Below are positions 1-12,279 of a DNA stretch of 64,000 bases, one piece after another. The position numbers and the translations under genes were made by a program. The notes under the pieces were generated by a model that saw only the letters and a program-made list of their open reading frames with translations, did no database searches and was not told the origin of the DNA. This DNA is from Tenebrio molitor (Eukaryota; Arthropoda; Insecta; Coleoptera; Tenebrionidae). The stretch is from the NCBI RefSeq assembly GCF_963966145.1, contig NC_091052.1, positions 1,860,001-1,924,000 on the forward strand, read 5' to 3'. Positions within the stretch are counted from its first letter, which is position 1; each line of letters opens with the position of its first letter.

Positions 1-147
1 TTCTGTTCAACAGCGTCAGAATTTGAGAAATTTCTCCTGTGTGAGCGGGTTTTGATAAATGCCACAACTTGTCAAAACGAAACGTCAAGCTAATTTTACA
101 GATTTTAAGCGATTTGGGAGCTCGTCGAACAAAAAAACGTTGTATCA
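1..147 (+). repeat. Dispersed repeat copy, cut by left edge
   Basis: This stretch matches the right arm of the fold-back element near 5852-6000 almost base for base and the left arm near 3650-3812 in reverse complement. It includes the shared phrases GTCAAAACGAAACGTCAAGC and GCTCGTCGAACAAAAAAACG. It is therefore a third copy of that family, incomplete at the window edge. The small open frame that crosses it is a product of the repeat and is not taken as a gene. Confidence 0.8.
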
Positions 148-600
148 CAAGCCCAAAAACTGTCATTTTGCAAGTGAAAGCCGACAATTGTTTCAAGCAA
201 AAGAACTAATTTTTGTTAAAATATTACCGGATAGGGAATTTATTTTTCTTCCAATGGCAACATCGACCATCACGAAAAATTATTAAAATTTAAAAATCAA
301 GTAGTTCAAAAATCAAGTATCAAAAATTCCACATGACACTCAGTACCACCAACCTAAAATCTTTCATTAAAAATTCCTGTATGGAATTCACTGTTTCAAG
401 ACGATTTGGGCGTATGAAAAATTTAGACGGAAGCCGAAAAATAAGTATTATGCACTTTGGACAGCTGGAAAAACCAAAATAAGATAAAGACAGTTTTGTA
501 ATGCATTTTCCCAGTCTGTTCATTCAAATTAACAGAATATTTTAAAAAACAGTGCTTAAGATTTTGTTCATGTTTTGAAGCGCTCTTATCAAATATAAAT

Positions 601-922
601 TTTCCGAAACTAATGAAGGAAGTTGATAAAGTCCTTGTCTAGAAATAGTCAATTTTGACTTAAATTGTAAATCATTTTACAATAGGACAGCAAACCGTCT
701 TATAACTACCATAATACCCTCTAACTTTATTGCCCCTTTGTTGTGCAGTGCCGACTCAAAAAAGAGCAAACATCAGGTAAAGTAACAGCCCCTATTTATT
801 TATGGAATTATTTATGGTAGTTATAAGACGATTTTCTCTCCTATTGTAAAATGATTTACAATTTAAGTCAAAATTGACTATTTCTAGACGAGGACTTTAC
901 ATTCGTTCATTAGTTCCGGACA
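601..922. repeat. MITE with about 100-bp terminal inverted repeats
   Basis: Bases near 608-711 and 813-920 are reverse complements of each other over roughly 100 bp: both contain the reverse-complementary block around ATTGTAAATCATTTTACAAT and TAAGTCAAAATTGACTATTT. The unique centre is only about 100 bp and has no coding potential, so this is a non-autonomous inverted-repeat element. It lies just upstream of the last yellow exon, probably in the preceding intron. Confidence 0.85.
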
Positions 923-980
923 TAAAATCATAATTAGAAAATCATTGAATGCAAGAATTGAACAATGTAAATGATTGTAG

Positions 981-1975
981 GTATTCCATCAACTCTAAAT
1001 TACATCTCACTTCACAACCTCGGAACCAAATCCCCTCGTTTAATCCCGTACCCAGATTGGCAATCCAACGAGCTAGCCAACTGTGAATCAGGTTTGACCA
1101 CTGTCTATCGTATAAAAGCCGACGCCTGTGACAGACTGTGGGTCCTCGACACTGGTACTTTCGGCATAGGCAACACCACGCAAAACCCCTGTCCATACAC
1201 CCTCAACGTATTCGATTTATTCACAAACCGAAGAATTCGAAGGTACAGATTCCGCCCCGAAGACACCAACTCCAACACCTTCATTGCTAACATCGCCGTC
1301 GATTTGGGAAACAGCTGTGACGATGCTTTTGCCTACATGAGCGACGAGCTAGGCTACGGATTGATTGTGTACTCGTGGCTAGAAAACAAGTCTTGGAGGT
1401 TCAATCATGGCTATTTCCTGCCGGATCCTCTGGCCGGAGACTTTAACATCGGAGGCCTGAACTTCCAGTGGTTCGAGGAAGGGATTTTTGGGTTGTCTTT
1501 GTCACCAGTTCTGACAAGCGGAGAGAGAATTTTGTACTTTAGCCCGTTGGCGAGCAATAGAGAGTTTGCCGTGTCCACGCGAGTTCTGCAGAATAGTTCC
1601 AAAGTCGAGAACAGTTATCATGAATTCATTGCCTTGCCGGGACGAGGACCTAACGGACATGTCACAGCAAAAGTGATGAGCGAAGAGGGGATCCAATTAT
1701 TTAATCTGATAGACAGAAATGCGATAGGTTGCTGGAATTCCGCAGATCCATACCATTGTACCAATATTGACATTGTCGACAAGGACGACACCAGACTAAT
1801 TTTCCCCAGCGATATTAAAATTGACAATAGTGGATACGTTTGGGTCATGTCGGACAAAATGTCAAATTTTCTCCTCTCCAGCTTAGATTTCGATGACATC
1901 AATTTCAGAATATTTGTCGCTCCATTGAATGTCCTCATCGATAATACAAAATGTAACGTAAAAACGCATCAATAA
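981..1975 (+). CDS. Yellow/major royal jelly family protein, terminal exon
   Basis: The exon encodes about 331 residues of the MRJP/Yellow domain. Family hallmarks seen are GVPSTL-like GIPSTLNYISL at the start, the YPDW block, the RIKADACDRLWVLDTG block, NIAVD, AYMSDELGYGLIVY, GLSLSP and GYVWVMSD. Yellow proteins are secreted; several act in cuticle melanin formation or as dopachrome-conversion enzymes, but the subfamily cannot be settled here. The coding exon starts after an acceptor (TGATTGTAG) at 980; the in-frame ATG at 971 lies in the intron side and is not the real start. The usual N-terminal 80-100 residues (signal peptide and first strands) must be encoded upstream, outside the window or beyond the MITE. 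The stop codon overlaps an AATAAA polyadenylation signal at 1971-1976. No frameshift is seen, so the exon looks functional. Confidence 0.9.
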
Positions 1976-2242
1976 AGTATTTATAACCTGACGAATTGTT
2001 AATACATTTTTTTATTCAAGCCTCGAGGCACGAGCAAAATGTGAGTGTTTTCAAAAAGCGTAGTTTCACGATGGGTAAAAACGATGGTACAGCGATGTCC
2101 TTGGTCACTGACCGTTAAAGATTCAAATACATTATGATGACAAGATGTTGGTTAATAAAAATTTGAATGATTTATCTTCACTTGAAAATCTAAACCAGTT
2201 TCGTTTGTGTATACTTATTTAAATGACATTGTAGCAGCTTAC

Positions 2243-2353
2243 TTTGTAGAGAGCGGCTGTAAACAAGTTGTTGCCAGTGGTGAATTCTTGCAAAGCAACT
2301 TCCTCAGCCGTGGCCAAAGCTAGAGTCAACGCCATTATAATCAAGGTTTTCAT
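2243..2353 (-). CDS. Serpin first exon (signal peptide and helix A start)
   Basis: Read on the minus strand, 37 codons begin with a clean signal peptide (MKTLIIMALTLALATA) followed by EEVALQEFTTGNNLFTAALYK, which resembles the conserved serpin helix-A start (N.F...LY). A consensus donor GTAAGC follows at once. Secreted serpins inhibit serine proteases, for example in the melanisation and Toll cascades. The remaining serpin exons should lie at lower coordinates, but the only DNA before the oppositely oriented yellow exon is 267 bp. There I see only a weak, out-of-frame resemblance to a serpin C-terminal strand (about 2045-2110). Either the rest of the gene lies beyond the yellow exon (nested genes) or this is an orphan exon. 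The exon itself is convincing; gene completeness is not. Confidence 0.65.
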
Positions 2354-3593
2354 TTTTCTGAAAAATATAACGCCTCATTAGATATGGTTGTAAATAAAAC
2401 ATCTACGGTCAAGGATGTTGGTTATGCAAACGGTTAATGGAAGTCGGGGAATTTTACGATTCCGAGTATTAAAATTTATCAGTAATTAATAATTGTGTGA
2501 TAAGCAAATCATAAGCACATGACAACTGGAAAGAACGATTTGTTATTACACATATTTACAACTGCAAATGCAATTTCCTTGAGACTTCCCAAGCTTTACA
2601 GTAAAAAAACCAACGACCTTCTACATTCTTTACAGGTAAATAATATCTATGTATAAAGAAGAAACAACTACATCATCAGATTAAAGAATTGAAAAGTGTG
2701 GAACTACTTATTAAATACCTAATTTTCAATGTTGTCTAGTACAAGAATTTTGCATAATTTCAAAAATATGTAGTTAAAAATACATTAATTCAAACCTGCC
2801 GCTAGCTATTCATGTATTATTGATATTTGTGAACATACCGGCGAAAAGCTACAGATAACATTGTTATTATGATTTTTATGTCTTTTCAGCAAACGTAAAG
2901 TGAACAATTTATCTAGCGGTCGTAATGTTTCAATCGTGATGCAGTAATAAAAAGAAACTTTTTTTCAAAAATTGTCAAAATGTACTTACAATTTTGTCTC
3001 AAAATTGACTGCGTAACACTTAAATGAAATTAAACTGGGCCCATATAACGTGAATCGAACTCTAAACAAGCAAATAAGAATCGAAGTAAAAACGAAAACA
3101 AACCTCGCTCTTCCACTTATTTGCTTAAACGAACAACGTTTGTTAATGATTCAGCGTCAAGAGTGTCTTCATATTGGTTGTACCCCCACCGTTTTAAAAA
3201 GAAGATAATCTAAATGTAATACGTCAAGGAGTTCCATCGCTTCTGCTAAATCCAATGTTTCCAATGCATTTTTTCCACGAAATGTTATTGTTTTCTTTTT
3301 TACATCGCCACAAGGAATAATCATAATCTGCTGTGTTGTAGAAAATTATAGAATATATATTTCAATTTACTGAATTTTTTTATTCTTTAGAGAGAGCAAC
3401 GAGAAAAGTGAAAACCGCGGTCCCTGGGCTAATATGTACCTATTTAAATGACTTATGTAGAATTGTATTGCAGCTTTTATAACTTAAGTTCCTAATTGAG
3501 TGATACAATTATAAATGAGTGATTTATTGAGATTGATTATTTTATTTTTATTTTTTTTTAGTTACTAACGTAAGCTCAGATTAGAAAAATTTT
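2354..3593. other. Gene-free DNA upstream of serpin exon
   Basis: No open frame with recognisable content on either strand. The sequence is AT-rich with no obvious large inverted repeat. It could contain the serpin promoter or a non-coding first exon, since it lies directly 5' of the minus-strand serpin start, but no core promoter motif can be supported by eye. Confidence 0.5.
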
Positions 3594-4067
3594 AATAGTC
3601 GTTTATTTGACGAGTTCGTGTGTAAATTGGGTTTTTTTGGCACACGAACAAGTTGAATACAAGGTTTTTTTGTTCGACGAGCCCCTTAAAGGCTCCAAAT
3701 CGCTTAAAATCTTTAAAACTAGCATGACGTTTCGTTTTGACAATTGGTGACATTTATCAAAATCCGTTCACACAGTAGAAAATTCTCAAATTCTGACAGT
3801 ATCGAACAAAAAACTGAAACTGAAAATTAATTTTTTCGTCGAAAAATTAAAATGCGACCCGCATTTAATTACAATAAAATAGCAAAAAATATCTTTAAAA
3901 AAAATTAAAAAAATGCTTTGACGAACAAAACCGTCAATTTAATGAAATTCATTATTTAAATCATTATTAAGTGAATAATAATGTAACAACATATTAACAA
4001 ATTTTAATCGCTGTTCATGTAAGCGCTGGTTTTCATGGTCACCATGCATAATCTAGTACCTAATATA

Positions 4068-4492
4068 CAGGGTGATTCAAAACGAACGCACCAACTACTA
4101 TAGCTGACTCAAGTTGCAAAAAACCACTTGTCATTTGCAACAGCATTTTTTTCATATTTTTGAACCAAATAAAGGCACAAAGGGATCAGAAAATAATAGT
4201 TTGGGTTGAATATTTTCTATATAAGTACAGTTTAAAAGTAATTTCAAATGACTAATGCCATAAAAGTGCTGTTGCAAATGCAAAGTGGTTTTTTGCAACT
4301 TGAGTCAACTTTAGCAGTTGTACAGAATAGAGTGAGAAGAACATTAAAAAATTGTTTTTTTCCCCAGCTTCAATTAAAAGTTACAAAAAAGCATCAGGAG
4401 AATATTTGTATTAATTTTTTCACGTTCCTCTACTCTAACTCTACTTTATACGATTACAAGTAGTTGGTGCGGTCGTTTTGATACACCCTGTA
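4068..4492. repeat. TACAGGGTG-ended MITE, family A
   Basis: Left end TACAGGGTGATTCAAAACGA and right end, in reverse complement, TACAGGGTGTATCAAAACGA form terminal inverted repeats. Inside is a second inverted pair containing GACTCAAGTTGCAAAAAACC (near 4110) and its complement (near 4290-4310). The same inner pair flanks the nested insertion at 45231-48056. No coding capacity. Confidence 0.85.
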
Positions 4493-5460
4493 TTTTTGCG
4501 ACAAGTTTTAGCGATGAGTTGAAATGGCACGGCTATGGAAATCTTAGTAATATACTCCGTTTCTGAGTTCGATGCCGGTAAGTCGTAAAACCGAGTTGTC
4601 ATAAATCAATAATAATCACCGCTTAACACACGCACATGCAATTTTTTTTTGTTGGGCTCGGCTCACGTTAACAAATTGGCCTCGTTCTGAAAGCTGTGTG
4701 CGTACGTAAGAGTGAGAAAACATGATGTTTGGGAGATGCCAGGTCAGGTAAGGGATAGTAACAAGTGTTCAATTGAAATGTTCATCAAGTTGGCTTTGAC
4801 TTTATTTTTTAAAAGACAACAACATCGTAAGTTGGTTCTTAGACAAAGATAGCGACAAAGATCAAAGCCAATTTGATAAACTTTTCAATTGAACACGTGT
4901 TTCTTTAGAACAGGAAATCCAAAAAGTTGAATTGTAATATTGTAACATTTTAATATCAGTAGAATGGCCTAGGCTGCTTATAATTAATTATTCATGATTG
5001 TTTTGGAAGCACTGGAATCTGTCAGCGCTTCGGTCGTTTCGTCGTTTTATGGCTTAGCGGCATCGGGCTCAGAAACTCTGTAAGTATTTATATTAAAATT
5101 AAAATCAACTTTTCATTTCATTTAGAAAAAATCGACCGTGAATAAAATAATGAATTAAGCAGTGAGAAGTAAAAAGTTGTTAGGTTCCTAATCGCGTTCC
5201 TTTGTTTTTCCTTAACTGCAACTGAAAAAAGAAATAAAATAATGCCATCAGTTCAGTTGTCGTCTTGCCATTGTCGGTGATTGGTGTTAATTTGCGGAGG
5301 CATTTTACAAATAACCGATATTGTGCTCGCATATGGAAAAGCCAGTCAAAACGCGCTCCAAGCCCGATACATTTATTAGAAGCAGTTTCCGAATCGTGAA
5401 ATATCCACATTCGTGCAATTGTGAGAATAGTTCAGCATCTCCGAGACCGAAGATCAACCA

Positions 5461-5583
5461 GGTAACGTGCGATCGAATAAAAAAAATCGAGTTACCTGGA
5501 TTGTGCTATTCTGATGCTTTGATTGGTTCAAACCACTATTTTCGCCTACTCTGATTTTTTTTTTATTCAATCGCACGGTACCT
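5461..5583. repeat. Short palindromic MITE (about 120 bp)
   Basis: GTAACGTGCGATCGAATAAA at the left end pairs with TTTATTCAATCGCACGGTAC at the right end; the centre is about 60 bp. It is an inverted-repeat element sitting inside the larger fold-back element. Confidence 0.75.
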
Positions 5584-6371
5584 ACCTGTTCTAGAAGACT
5601 TTTACGTCAGCATAACATTTCACACGGTACTGTTTCGCGAATATTAAAGATGCAACAATTATATCTGTACCAAGTGCAAAAAGTTCTGTGTTTGCGGCCT
5701 GGTGATTTACCACGTAAAGAGAAATTTTGCGAATGGATTTTATTTTAGCACTAGACAACGCTCAATCAAACTTTTAAATAATGTGATATAAACGGATGAG
5801 GCAGGATTCACTCCAGAAGATGTGTTTAATGTGCATAATAATAAATACATTTTTTGTTCGACACTGTCAGAATTTGAGAATTTTCTCCTATGTGAACGGA
5901 TTTTGATAAACGTCACAACTTGTCAAAACGAAACGTCAAGCTAATTTTAAAGGTTTTAAGCGATTTGGAGCCTTTAAGGGGCTCGTCGAACAAAAAAACA
6001 TTGTATTCAACTCGTCCTTGTGTAAATTGGGCCTTTTTTGGCACGCGTGCCAAAAAAGGCCCAATTTACACACAAACTCGTCAAATAAACTACTATTATT
6101 GTAAGAATCATTGGAATGGTTTTTTTTTTGGGGAGCTACCAAGACTTTAAAATTTATATTTTTGTTTGATTTCGTAATAAAGTGTGTAAATACTCGTAGT
6201 AAATGAATCAATATGTTTTCACTTTTACTTACGTTCATTTTTTGTGAGTTCATTCTTTTTATTAGACACAATAATGCTTCCGTGGACGCGTAAGTCAATT
6301 TCTGGGAAATTTTCGATGATTTTTATAACGCTTCAAGGCAAATTTATTGTACCTATTTCTGATACACCCGG

Positions 6372-6812
6372 TATACACCGAGTGATAATGAGCCCGATGG
6401 AATTGAAAATGCAACCCACAATACATTTGCAATGCTAACGTTGATATTTGTTTTTTGGTTTAAAGAACATAAAACAAGTTGTGCAGTTTCGTAAATTTTT
6501 ACATTAATGTCAACAGAGTTTTTGGGAAAATGTTTATTGTCTGCATAAACGCACAACGGCAGAGGCATTTTTATTACAATCGCCTTAGGCCTTAAATCAG
6601 AATCGTGTTTCTTTTCTCATCGTTCGAATACATTTTAATCGTCGTATTTTAACTTTTTCGTAAATGTCAGTTGTGACAAATAAAATGATTGGAAGCAAAG
6701 CTATCATGGATTCATAATTTCATTTTAAAACAATACGATATTTAAATATATGAACGTTAGCGTTGCAAATGTATTGTGGGTTGCATTTTCAATTCCTCCG
6801 GGTTCATTATCT
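6372..6812. repeat. Inverted-repeat element, also found at 19.7 kb
   Basis: Bases near 6380-6450 and 6745-6810 are inverted copies around AATGCAACCCACAATACATT. The right half, including TAATCGTCGTATTTTAACTT and the following 80 bp, recurs at about 19720-19862. It is a non-coding dispersed repeat; the small frames in it are not conserved between copies. Confidence 0.75.
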
Positions 6813-7337
6813 TATTCTGGATTTCTAGAAAGGCAGCCTTCAAGTCTAATAAAGTCAGGAACATTTTCCTATAGGCATTTTTGTATAAGTAATCTTTGTC
6901 TTGGGGCCTGTCCGACGTTTATTTTTAAATGTGGTTGTATTTAAAAAATTCACACTGATCTTTAAAACAACTTGTTTTCAAGTCTTTTTTACGAAAATAG
7001 TAAACAGTTAAACACTCTGACGTAACTAACACGTCGATCTTTTAGAACTGTTTATTTTCACACATTGAAGAACTCCTCCAAAAAGTGAAAAAACGTTCTC
7101 CCTTCCTTTTTTTTGTACATTACGATTTGAAGAGGGAATGTTAGAATGAAAACGAACAGTAGATAAAAATAAGTAAATTTATATTGAATAACACTTCTTT
7201 ATGGTCTCTCAAAGTAACAATTTAAATATGACTTTTAGTGCAACAACAGTGGCAGTGACAATACATAGGTACTTAATTAATACAACAAACTTAAATAAAC
7301 AATAAAAAATACTTTTATAATACAAACAGTTTAAAAA
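6813..7337. other. Gene-free DNA 3' of PIG-B
   Basis: AT-rich with no recognisable gene or clear inverted repeat. It contains the 3' flank of the minus-strand PIG-B gene, with the coding end at 7338. Confidence 0.5.
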
Positions 7338-9448
7338 CTATTTTCCAATTCGTTCATTGATCAAAACGTTATAACCCACCCTTCCTGACGGAAAACTTGA
7401 ATGGGCAATTTCATGGGTTGTCTTATACCTACAAAACAAACACAAATCCCAATATACAGTGTTTTTCTTTTGCTTTTCTCCTTTTGTCAATTGTGTTTCA
7501 CAATTTCTCAATTGATTTTCCCATTTATTTTGCTAGTAAGGGATGATTTGTAGAACAAATTCCTTTTTTGTCAAATGTAATTCATTATTTGTCAATTGAC
7601 TTTCCCATTGTGACAATGAAAATCAATTAAATTAATAAGAAAAGCATTTTGTATAAAGTGTAAGTGATTTGAGAAAAGGGGAATTTCATTTGACATATCA
7701 TTTTGACATTTAAAAAATTGGAAAGTCATTTGACAAATCGTGAAACACAACTGACAAAAGAAGAAAAGCAAAAGAAAAACACTGTAAGATGACGCTGTTG
7801 TTTTGGGTTTACCTGCTCAGTATATCACTGATCATGGGTTTAAGTACATCAAAACAAATTATATGTGAGGGTAAAGTCCCATTTGGTGGGTAGTGAGTCC
7901 GTATCCACAGACCAGGATTATTGTAAAACTGATCAGCTTCGTCGATATAATAACTAGTACCATTAAAATTGGGTTCACACGTTAAAAACTTTGCAGTGAC
8001 GTTAACATGCAGATGACTAAAAACGTTTCTCATAACTTTATGCAAAAAATGAAAACGTCTCACCTGTAATATGGAGTTGAATGGCAAGGCATCAGGAACA
8101 ATAAGTGTGTATCATTTGGTTTATTAAACGATATCTCTCTTAAATTCTCCATTACGTCCAGCGTACCGCGTTGGTGAACAAACCCTAAGTAATACGCGGG
8201 GCCTACATTTCCTAAGAATAATATTATTGCAACTGCCCACAATACAAGTTTATTAGCTTTGCGACTCCACGCAGACAAAAATTTTGAAGACACGTGAAGA
8301 GCGATTGGCAGTAACGGAAGCAGAAATCTGAATTCCTTATGAGGCAAAAGGCTATAAACTGTCAACGCAAAAACAATAGTACCCAATAATGCTAATTCGT
8401 TGACGTGTGCGTCTTTGTTTTTAATTATAACTAAAGTGGCCATAATGAATGGTACAAATTGGATGCCCAGAACTGCAGGAAATCCGGCCGACAAATACCA
8501 GTACCATGGTTGAGAACCATACCAAGAACCAACATCTTGAAAAATGTTGAATTTGAGGAACTCATAAGGCGTCACAACTAGAGATCCGTGAGTCAAACTG
8601 TCCAGCAGAGTAGATAATGCAAATATTATCAGAGCAATTGGTATGTATCTGGTGATAATGAGAGAGTATATTTTGTACTTGGTGATCAACAAATGGTAAA
8701 TGCAAAGAGGTATCCATATAATGACAGCGGTGGGACGTATTGCGGATAGTAAGCCAGCAATCCAAATGAATTTCAGATTTTCATCTACAATAAACAAAAC
8801 TTATATAATACCTTATTTTGGCTATGTAATATCAAAGTGTACTGAGTTGAAATGTCAATTTTGACAGTGTTCAATCACAGACCTGACTTTTGAAGGTAAC
8901 AGCATGTAGTGATCTCACTCATTGCACTAAGAATTACTAACCTTTTCCTCTGCCTACCCAGGGAAACTGTGACAAGGCAATCACAGTTAGTGCACTTTCA
9001 AAACTGTTTATCAAAGTTCTTGAGCCAGTATAAAACCAAAACCAAGAAGTAGCAATACTGAACACTGCCCATTTTTTTGTACCTGACCATTGATAAAAGC
9101 ATAAATCTGAGTAGGCACTTAAGAGAGCTTGCAAAACTCGAGGTCCATATATCTAAAAATATTGCAATTTTTTTCACTCATGAAAAATTATGACAAGCTT
9201 ACCAGAAAGATTGGGTCATCAAGTTCAAAAAATCTAAGTATTGTGTAAAAAGTGCTGATTATTAAAGGATATATGTAACTTCTTATTCCTGCGCGCCACT
9301 CCCATGTGAGATAACCATATCCAAAACTAATTTTGTGAGCAACTTCTAAAGATTGCCAATATTCGTCAGGTACAAAGTATGTTTGGACAAAAAATACTGA
9401 AAATAGTCTTATCAGTAAAAAAATACCAAAAACGTCCCAGTTTTTCAT
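7338..9448 (-). CDS. PIGB: GPI mannosyltransferase 3 (PIG-B/Gpi10)
   Basis: Five exons (9203-9448, 8942-9152, 8064-8784, 7813-8016, 7338-7428) join in frame to 490 codons plus stop, near the usual family length. This GT22 enzyme of the ER membrane adds the third mannose of the glycosylphosphatidylinositol anchor from dolichol-phosphate mannose. Family marks are the luminal QTYFVPDEYWQSLEVAH loop after the first membrane segment (residues about 20-40), YGPRVLQAL, GSWYGSQPWYWYLSAGFP, and the HKEFRFLLPLLP motif typical of GT22 enzymes, with many hydrophobic segments throughout. The last exon supplies THEIAHSSFPSGRVGYNVL and terminates at TAG. All introns have GT/AG borders; the last intron carries a 330-bp MITE. 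The start ATG at 9448 gives a short cytosolic lead before the first membrane helix. It sits about 370 bp from the end of the next gene on the same strand. Confidence 0.95.
7457..7784. repeat. MITE in last PIG-B intron
   Basis: CAGTGTTTTTCTTTTGCTTT at the left end pairs with AAAGCAAAAGAAAAACACTG at the right end; the arms extend about 50 bp each (TTGTCAATTGTGTTTCAC against its complement). TA dinucleotides flank both ends, the expected Tc1/mariner-type target duplication. Non-coding. Confidence 0.85.
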
Positions 9449-9819
9449 TTTTCTGCTGGAATAATGGAAACTTCTTCGGTCGTTTTTTCCAAAATCATGA
9501 ATTAAAGACCACGTTTCAAAAGCACGCTCTCATTCTACAATAACAGTATTTTTGTCGCAACGTATTTTTACAAAAATAAAACTTATAAATAACTTGGAAA
9601 ACGACCTCCCGGCTTACGATTTAGGTTATGTTGTGGTGGATATCTGAGAGGTTAGTTTGATCGCGCCAAAAATATTTCATTAGAAAATTATTTATTTTAA
9701 AAATACATAATACAGTACCAAAGTAACGATTATTTTAAAAATTCTCATATTGCAGTTAACATCAAACTTTCGACGAGAAATACAAATTATGTAATGCAAA
9801 AAATTTATTCAAATATGAT

Positions 9820-12279
9820 TTACATAAGACTTTTAAAAATCAGTTCCCTTTCATGTGTAATAAATCTTATCAACAGCTCGTTTACATTCTCATTACTTCT
9901 CGCAACCTGCCGTTTAATTATTTGCTTTATTTCTTCTTTTGCACCCTTATCAGCTCCTCTGGTTCCTATCCTCCTTTGTCTGCAAATCACAGATCATCCA
10001 CATACTACCCTGTTGTAAAACATATTTCTCACCCCATATGTGGAATGATATCTAAAGTAATCCGTCCTCCTTGATTTGTCCATAAATATGTTATTTCCTC
10101 CAGGATATCGACATTAATGATGTAGTTCTAAACAAAAATATGTTTATTTTCTATTGAAAACCACTTACATTGACTCACTTGGAATAATACATAATTGAAG
10201 GATCCATGTTGTTGAATTTCATCCATTAGCGGTGGCACAAATTCTTCTTCCTGGGGCCAATCTAACTGAACTAATGTCAGAATATGACCAATGGCTAATT
10301 CACTGTAGATGTGCTTAGCCATGTTCTCCTTAAAATAATGATGTACATTTATACAAACATTATTTAACAACTCACCTTAATACATCTTATAAGAATTTTT
10401 ATAAAGTACTGGAGAACAGACGTGTATGTTAAAGGTAGATAATGCAGATGTCGCTGACTGCCCCCTACTACTAATGCATTACTTAAGCTACCCACGTTAT
10501 TATTTGGTAACAAAGGTATTGCAAGTAGAATATGTTCAAAACACGACTGAAAGAAAAAATCAATTTTGTTTGTAAATTAAAGAACAAAATTACCTACTCT
10601 ATAATTTTCTTTCACGTATAATATTCCCGCAATATTAATATTTTTCCTTAACAACAAATTCGTATCTTTAATTTTGTGCAAATATTGTACAGCATCCTCA
10701 TATTTTCCTTTGTATATGGCATAATCAATAACAAAACTGGTAAACCATGTTTCTAATTTGAGATAACTATTGAACATATAAAATTCTAAAAAAAATAATT
10801 AAAAAACAGATTAAAAATGTACCAGTCAGTACCTCTTTGAAAATGTTCTGATGATTCGAATAAATCCCAGCAATTTACCGCCATCAGAAAATTACCGTGA
10901 ATATTTTTTAGTTCCGGTCGTTCCACAGATATGTAAGGAGACATGTAATCGTCACCTTTTCGCTTTTTACTTTTGGGTTCAGTTGCAGGACTTGGCAGAG
11001 TAGGGTCTTAAACAAATGCACCAGTTGCGAGTTTACACACAAGTTTTTAAACATTTACCAATAAAAGCTTCAACTAAAATAAAAGTGTTTTGAGGCTGTC
11101 CTGGACTTGACTCTGGTGTAAGACTTAATGCATATTCATGTAAGCAGTGAAAGAAAAAAATTGATGCGCAAAAAAATAACTGTTTATCATCTACATTTCC
11201 CATTCTTGCTTGATAGTAACTAACAATTCTTTGCCAATAACTTTCCTTATTCCTATTAATGAAAAAGTGAGCGTAATTATTAATTTACATTAAATAAGTC
11301 ACCAATTGTTGCTGAAGTTGACTAAATAAGGTTCCCACTCTAATTGTTTACCAATAAATTCAATAACAGAGAATAATCTTCTCCATGGGTCCTCAATTTT
11401 TGATTCCCCATCTTGTGTGGTGCCTGGTGATAAACCCAAGTAGCAAAAGTAAAACTCCACAGCTTTATATAACAATTTTTGAAGTAGCTTTGAAGATAAG
11501 TCTACTTTTGCATTCTCAGTTGCAAGAAGTGGCAATAATTCACAGACTAAAAGTTTTCTGTATGCATTTAATGGAAAATTTCCATCATGGCTGTGTTTCT
11601 CTGCACTAATTAAAGTATCAACTAGACGTGACTGAAAGAAGCAAGCGTTATAAAACAAAAAAATTGGAAAGTTGTCGACATACTCCATAACTTGATATTG
11701 CTGTAGGAAACCTTTGTAACAGGAGAAGGAGCAAACGGCAATGTTCCATTGTATCTTCACAATGATCTGCTGTACATAATAGCAGTTTGTGTTGCACATC
11801 TGTTATATAATTAATAAACTACTAATTTAATCAAATGCAAAATAGCCTACCAGAAGAAATGTGTTTAAACATTTCACATAAAAATTGTTTTTCTGCATCA
11901 TTTGTGTCGCTTTCTGCTCGAAGCGCCAACGTAACGTTCTCAATTTCTTTCCATAACTCTGGCTGCTGTTGAAACTTTCCGATTCTAAAAACTCAAGTCA
12001 CGCTGTTGCGATTACAAATAATATGACTTACAAGTCACTGAAACATTTTGCTGCTTCCTTAACGTGCCCTGCATTTTTTTCAATACAATATGCTTCAAAC
12101 TAAAATTTATCGATAAAAAAAAGTATAAAACCTAACCTATAAATAACCTGCACTCCAAAGTTATTGGGATACAAAGTTTTTGCGGTTATCATCCATGCTT
12201 TGGCAGATAAGGGGTCTGTCTTGAGAGCAGATTTTGCTCGTTGTATAACGTATTCTTCGTCAGAAATATCGACTTCCAT
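9820..12279 (-). CDS. IntS10: Integrator complex subunit 10
   Basis: About a dozen short exons give a protein of roughly 650-700 residues, close to the size of known IntS10. Integrator is the nuclear RNA-polymerase-II complex that cleaves snRNA and other nascent transcripts; subunit 10 belongs to its 10-13-14 module. Recognised blocks in order: the start (MEVDISDEEYVIQRAKSAL...AKAWMITAKTLYP), FEAYCIEKNA, HCRLLLLLLQRFP, NAYRKLLVCELLPLL, LLYKAVEFYFCYL, DPWRRLFSVIEFIGKQLEWE, IGHILTLVQLDWPQEEEF, FNYVLFQ, NYIINVDILEEITYLW, and the tail TRGADKGAKEEIKQ...RQVARSNENV ending LIFKSLM. The start at 12279 fits because family members begin just upstream of the VQRA block; the upstream in-frame ATG near 12333 adds an unlikely leader. 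The final intron is very short, and its acceptor (GATTTGCAG) was chosen because the nearer one reads into stops. Confidence 0.92.

Larger units (their letters stand above)
3594..6100. mobile_element. 2.5-kb fold-back element with long inverted arms
   Basis: The arms, 3594-3812 and about 5852-6100, are inverted copies of each other over about 215 bp. Both end outward in ACTCGTCAAATAAAC-type sequence followed by an ACTATT-like flank, and inward in TTCTGACAGT. The interior carries at least two smaller inverted-repeat elements (4068-4492 and 5461-5583) and no transposase frame. The right arm has an extra perfect palindrome at about 6028-6064, centred on GGCACGCGTGCC. A third, single arm copy lies at 1-147. 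The family looks like a fold-back or MITE-type DNA transposon. Confidence 0.7.

Noticed and set aside
1618..1938. 106-codon frame antisense to the yellow exon
   Set aside because: It lies wholly within a well-supported conserved exon on the other strand.
5936..6298. 120-codon minus-strand frame
   Set aside because: It starts in the arm of a fold-back repeat and runs through AT-rich DNA; the other repeat copies do not keep the frame.
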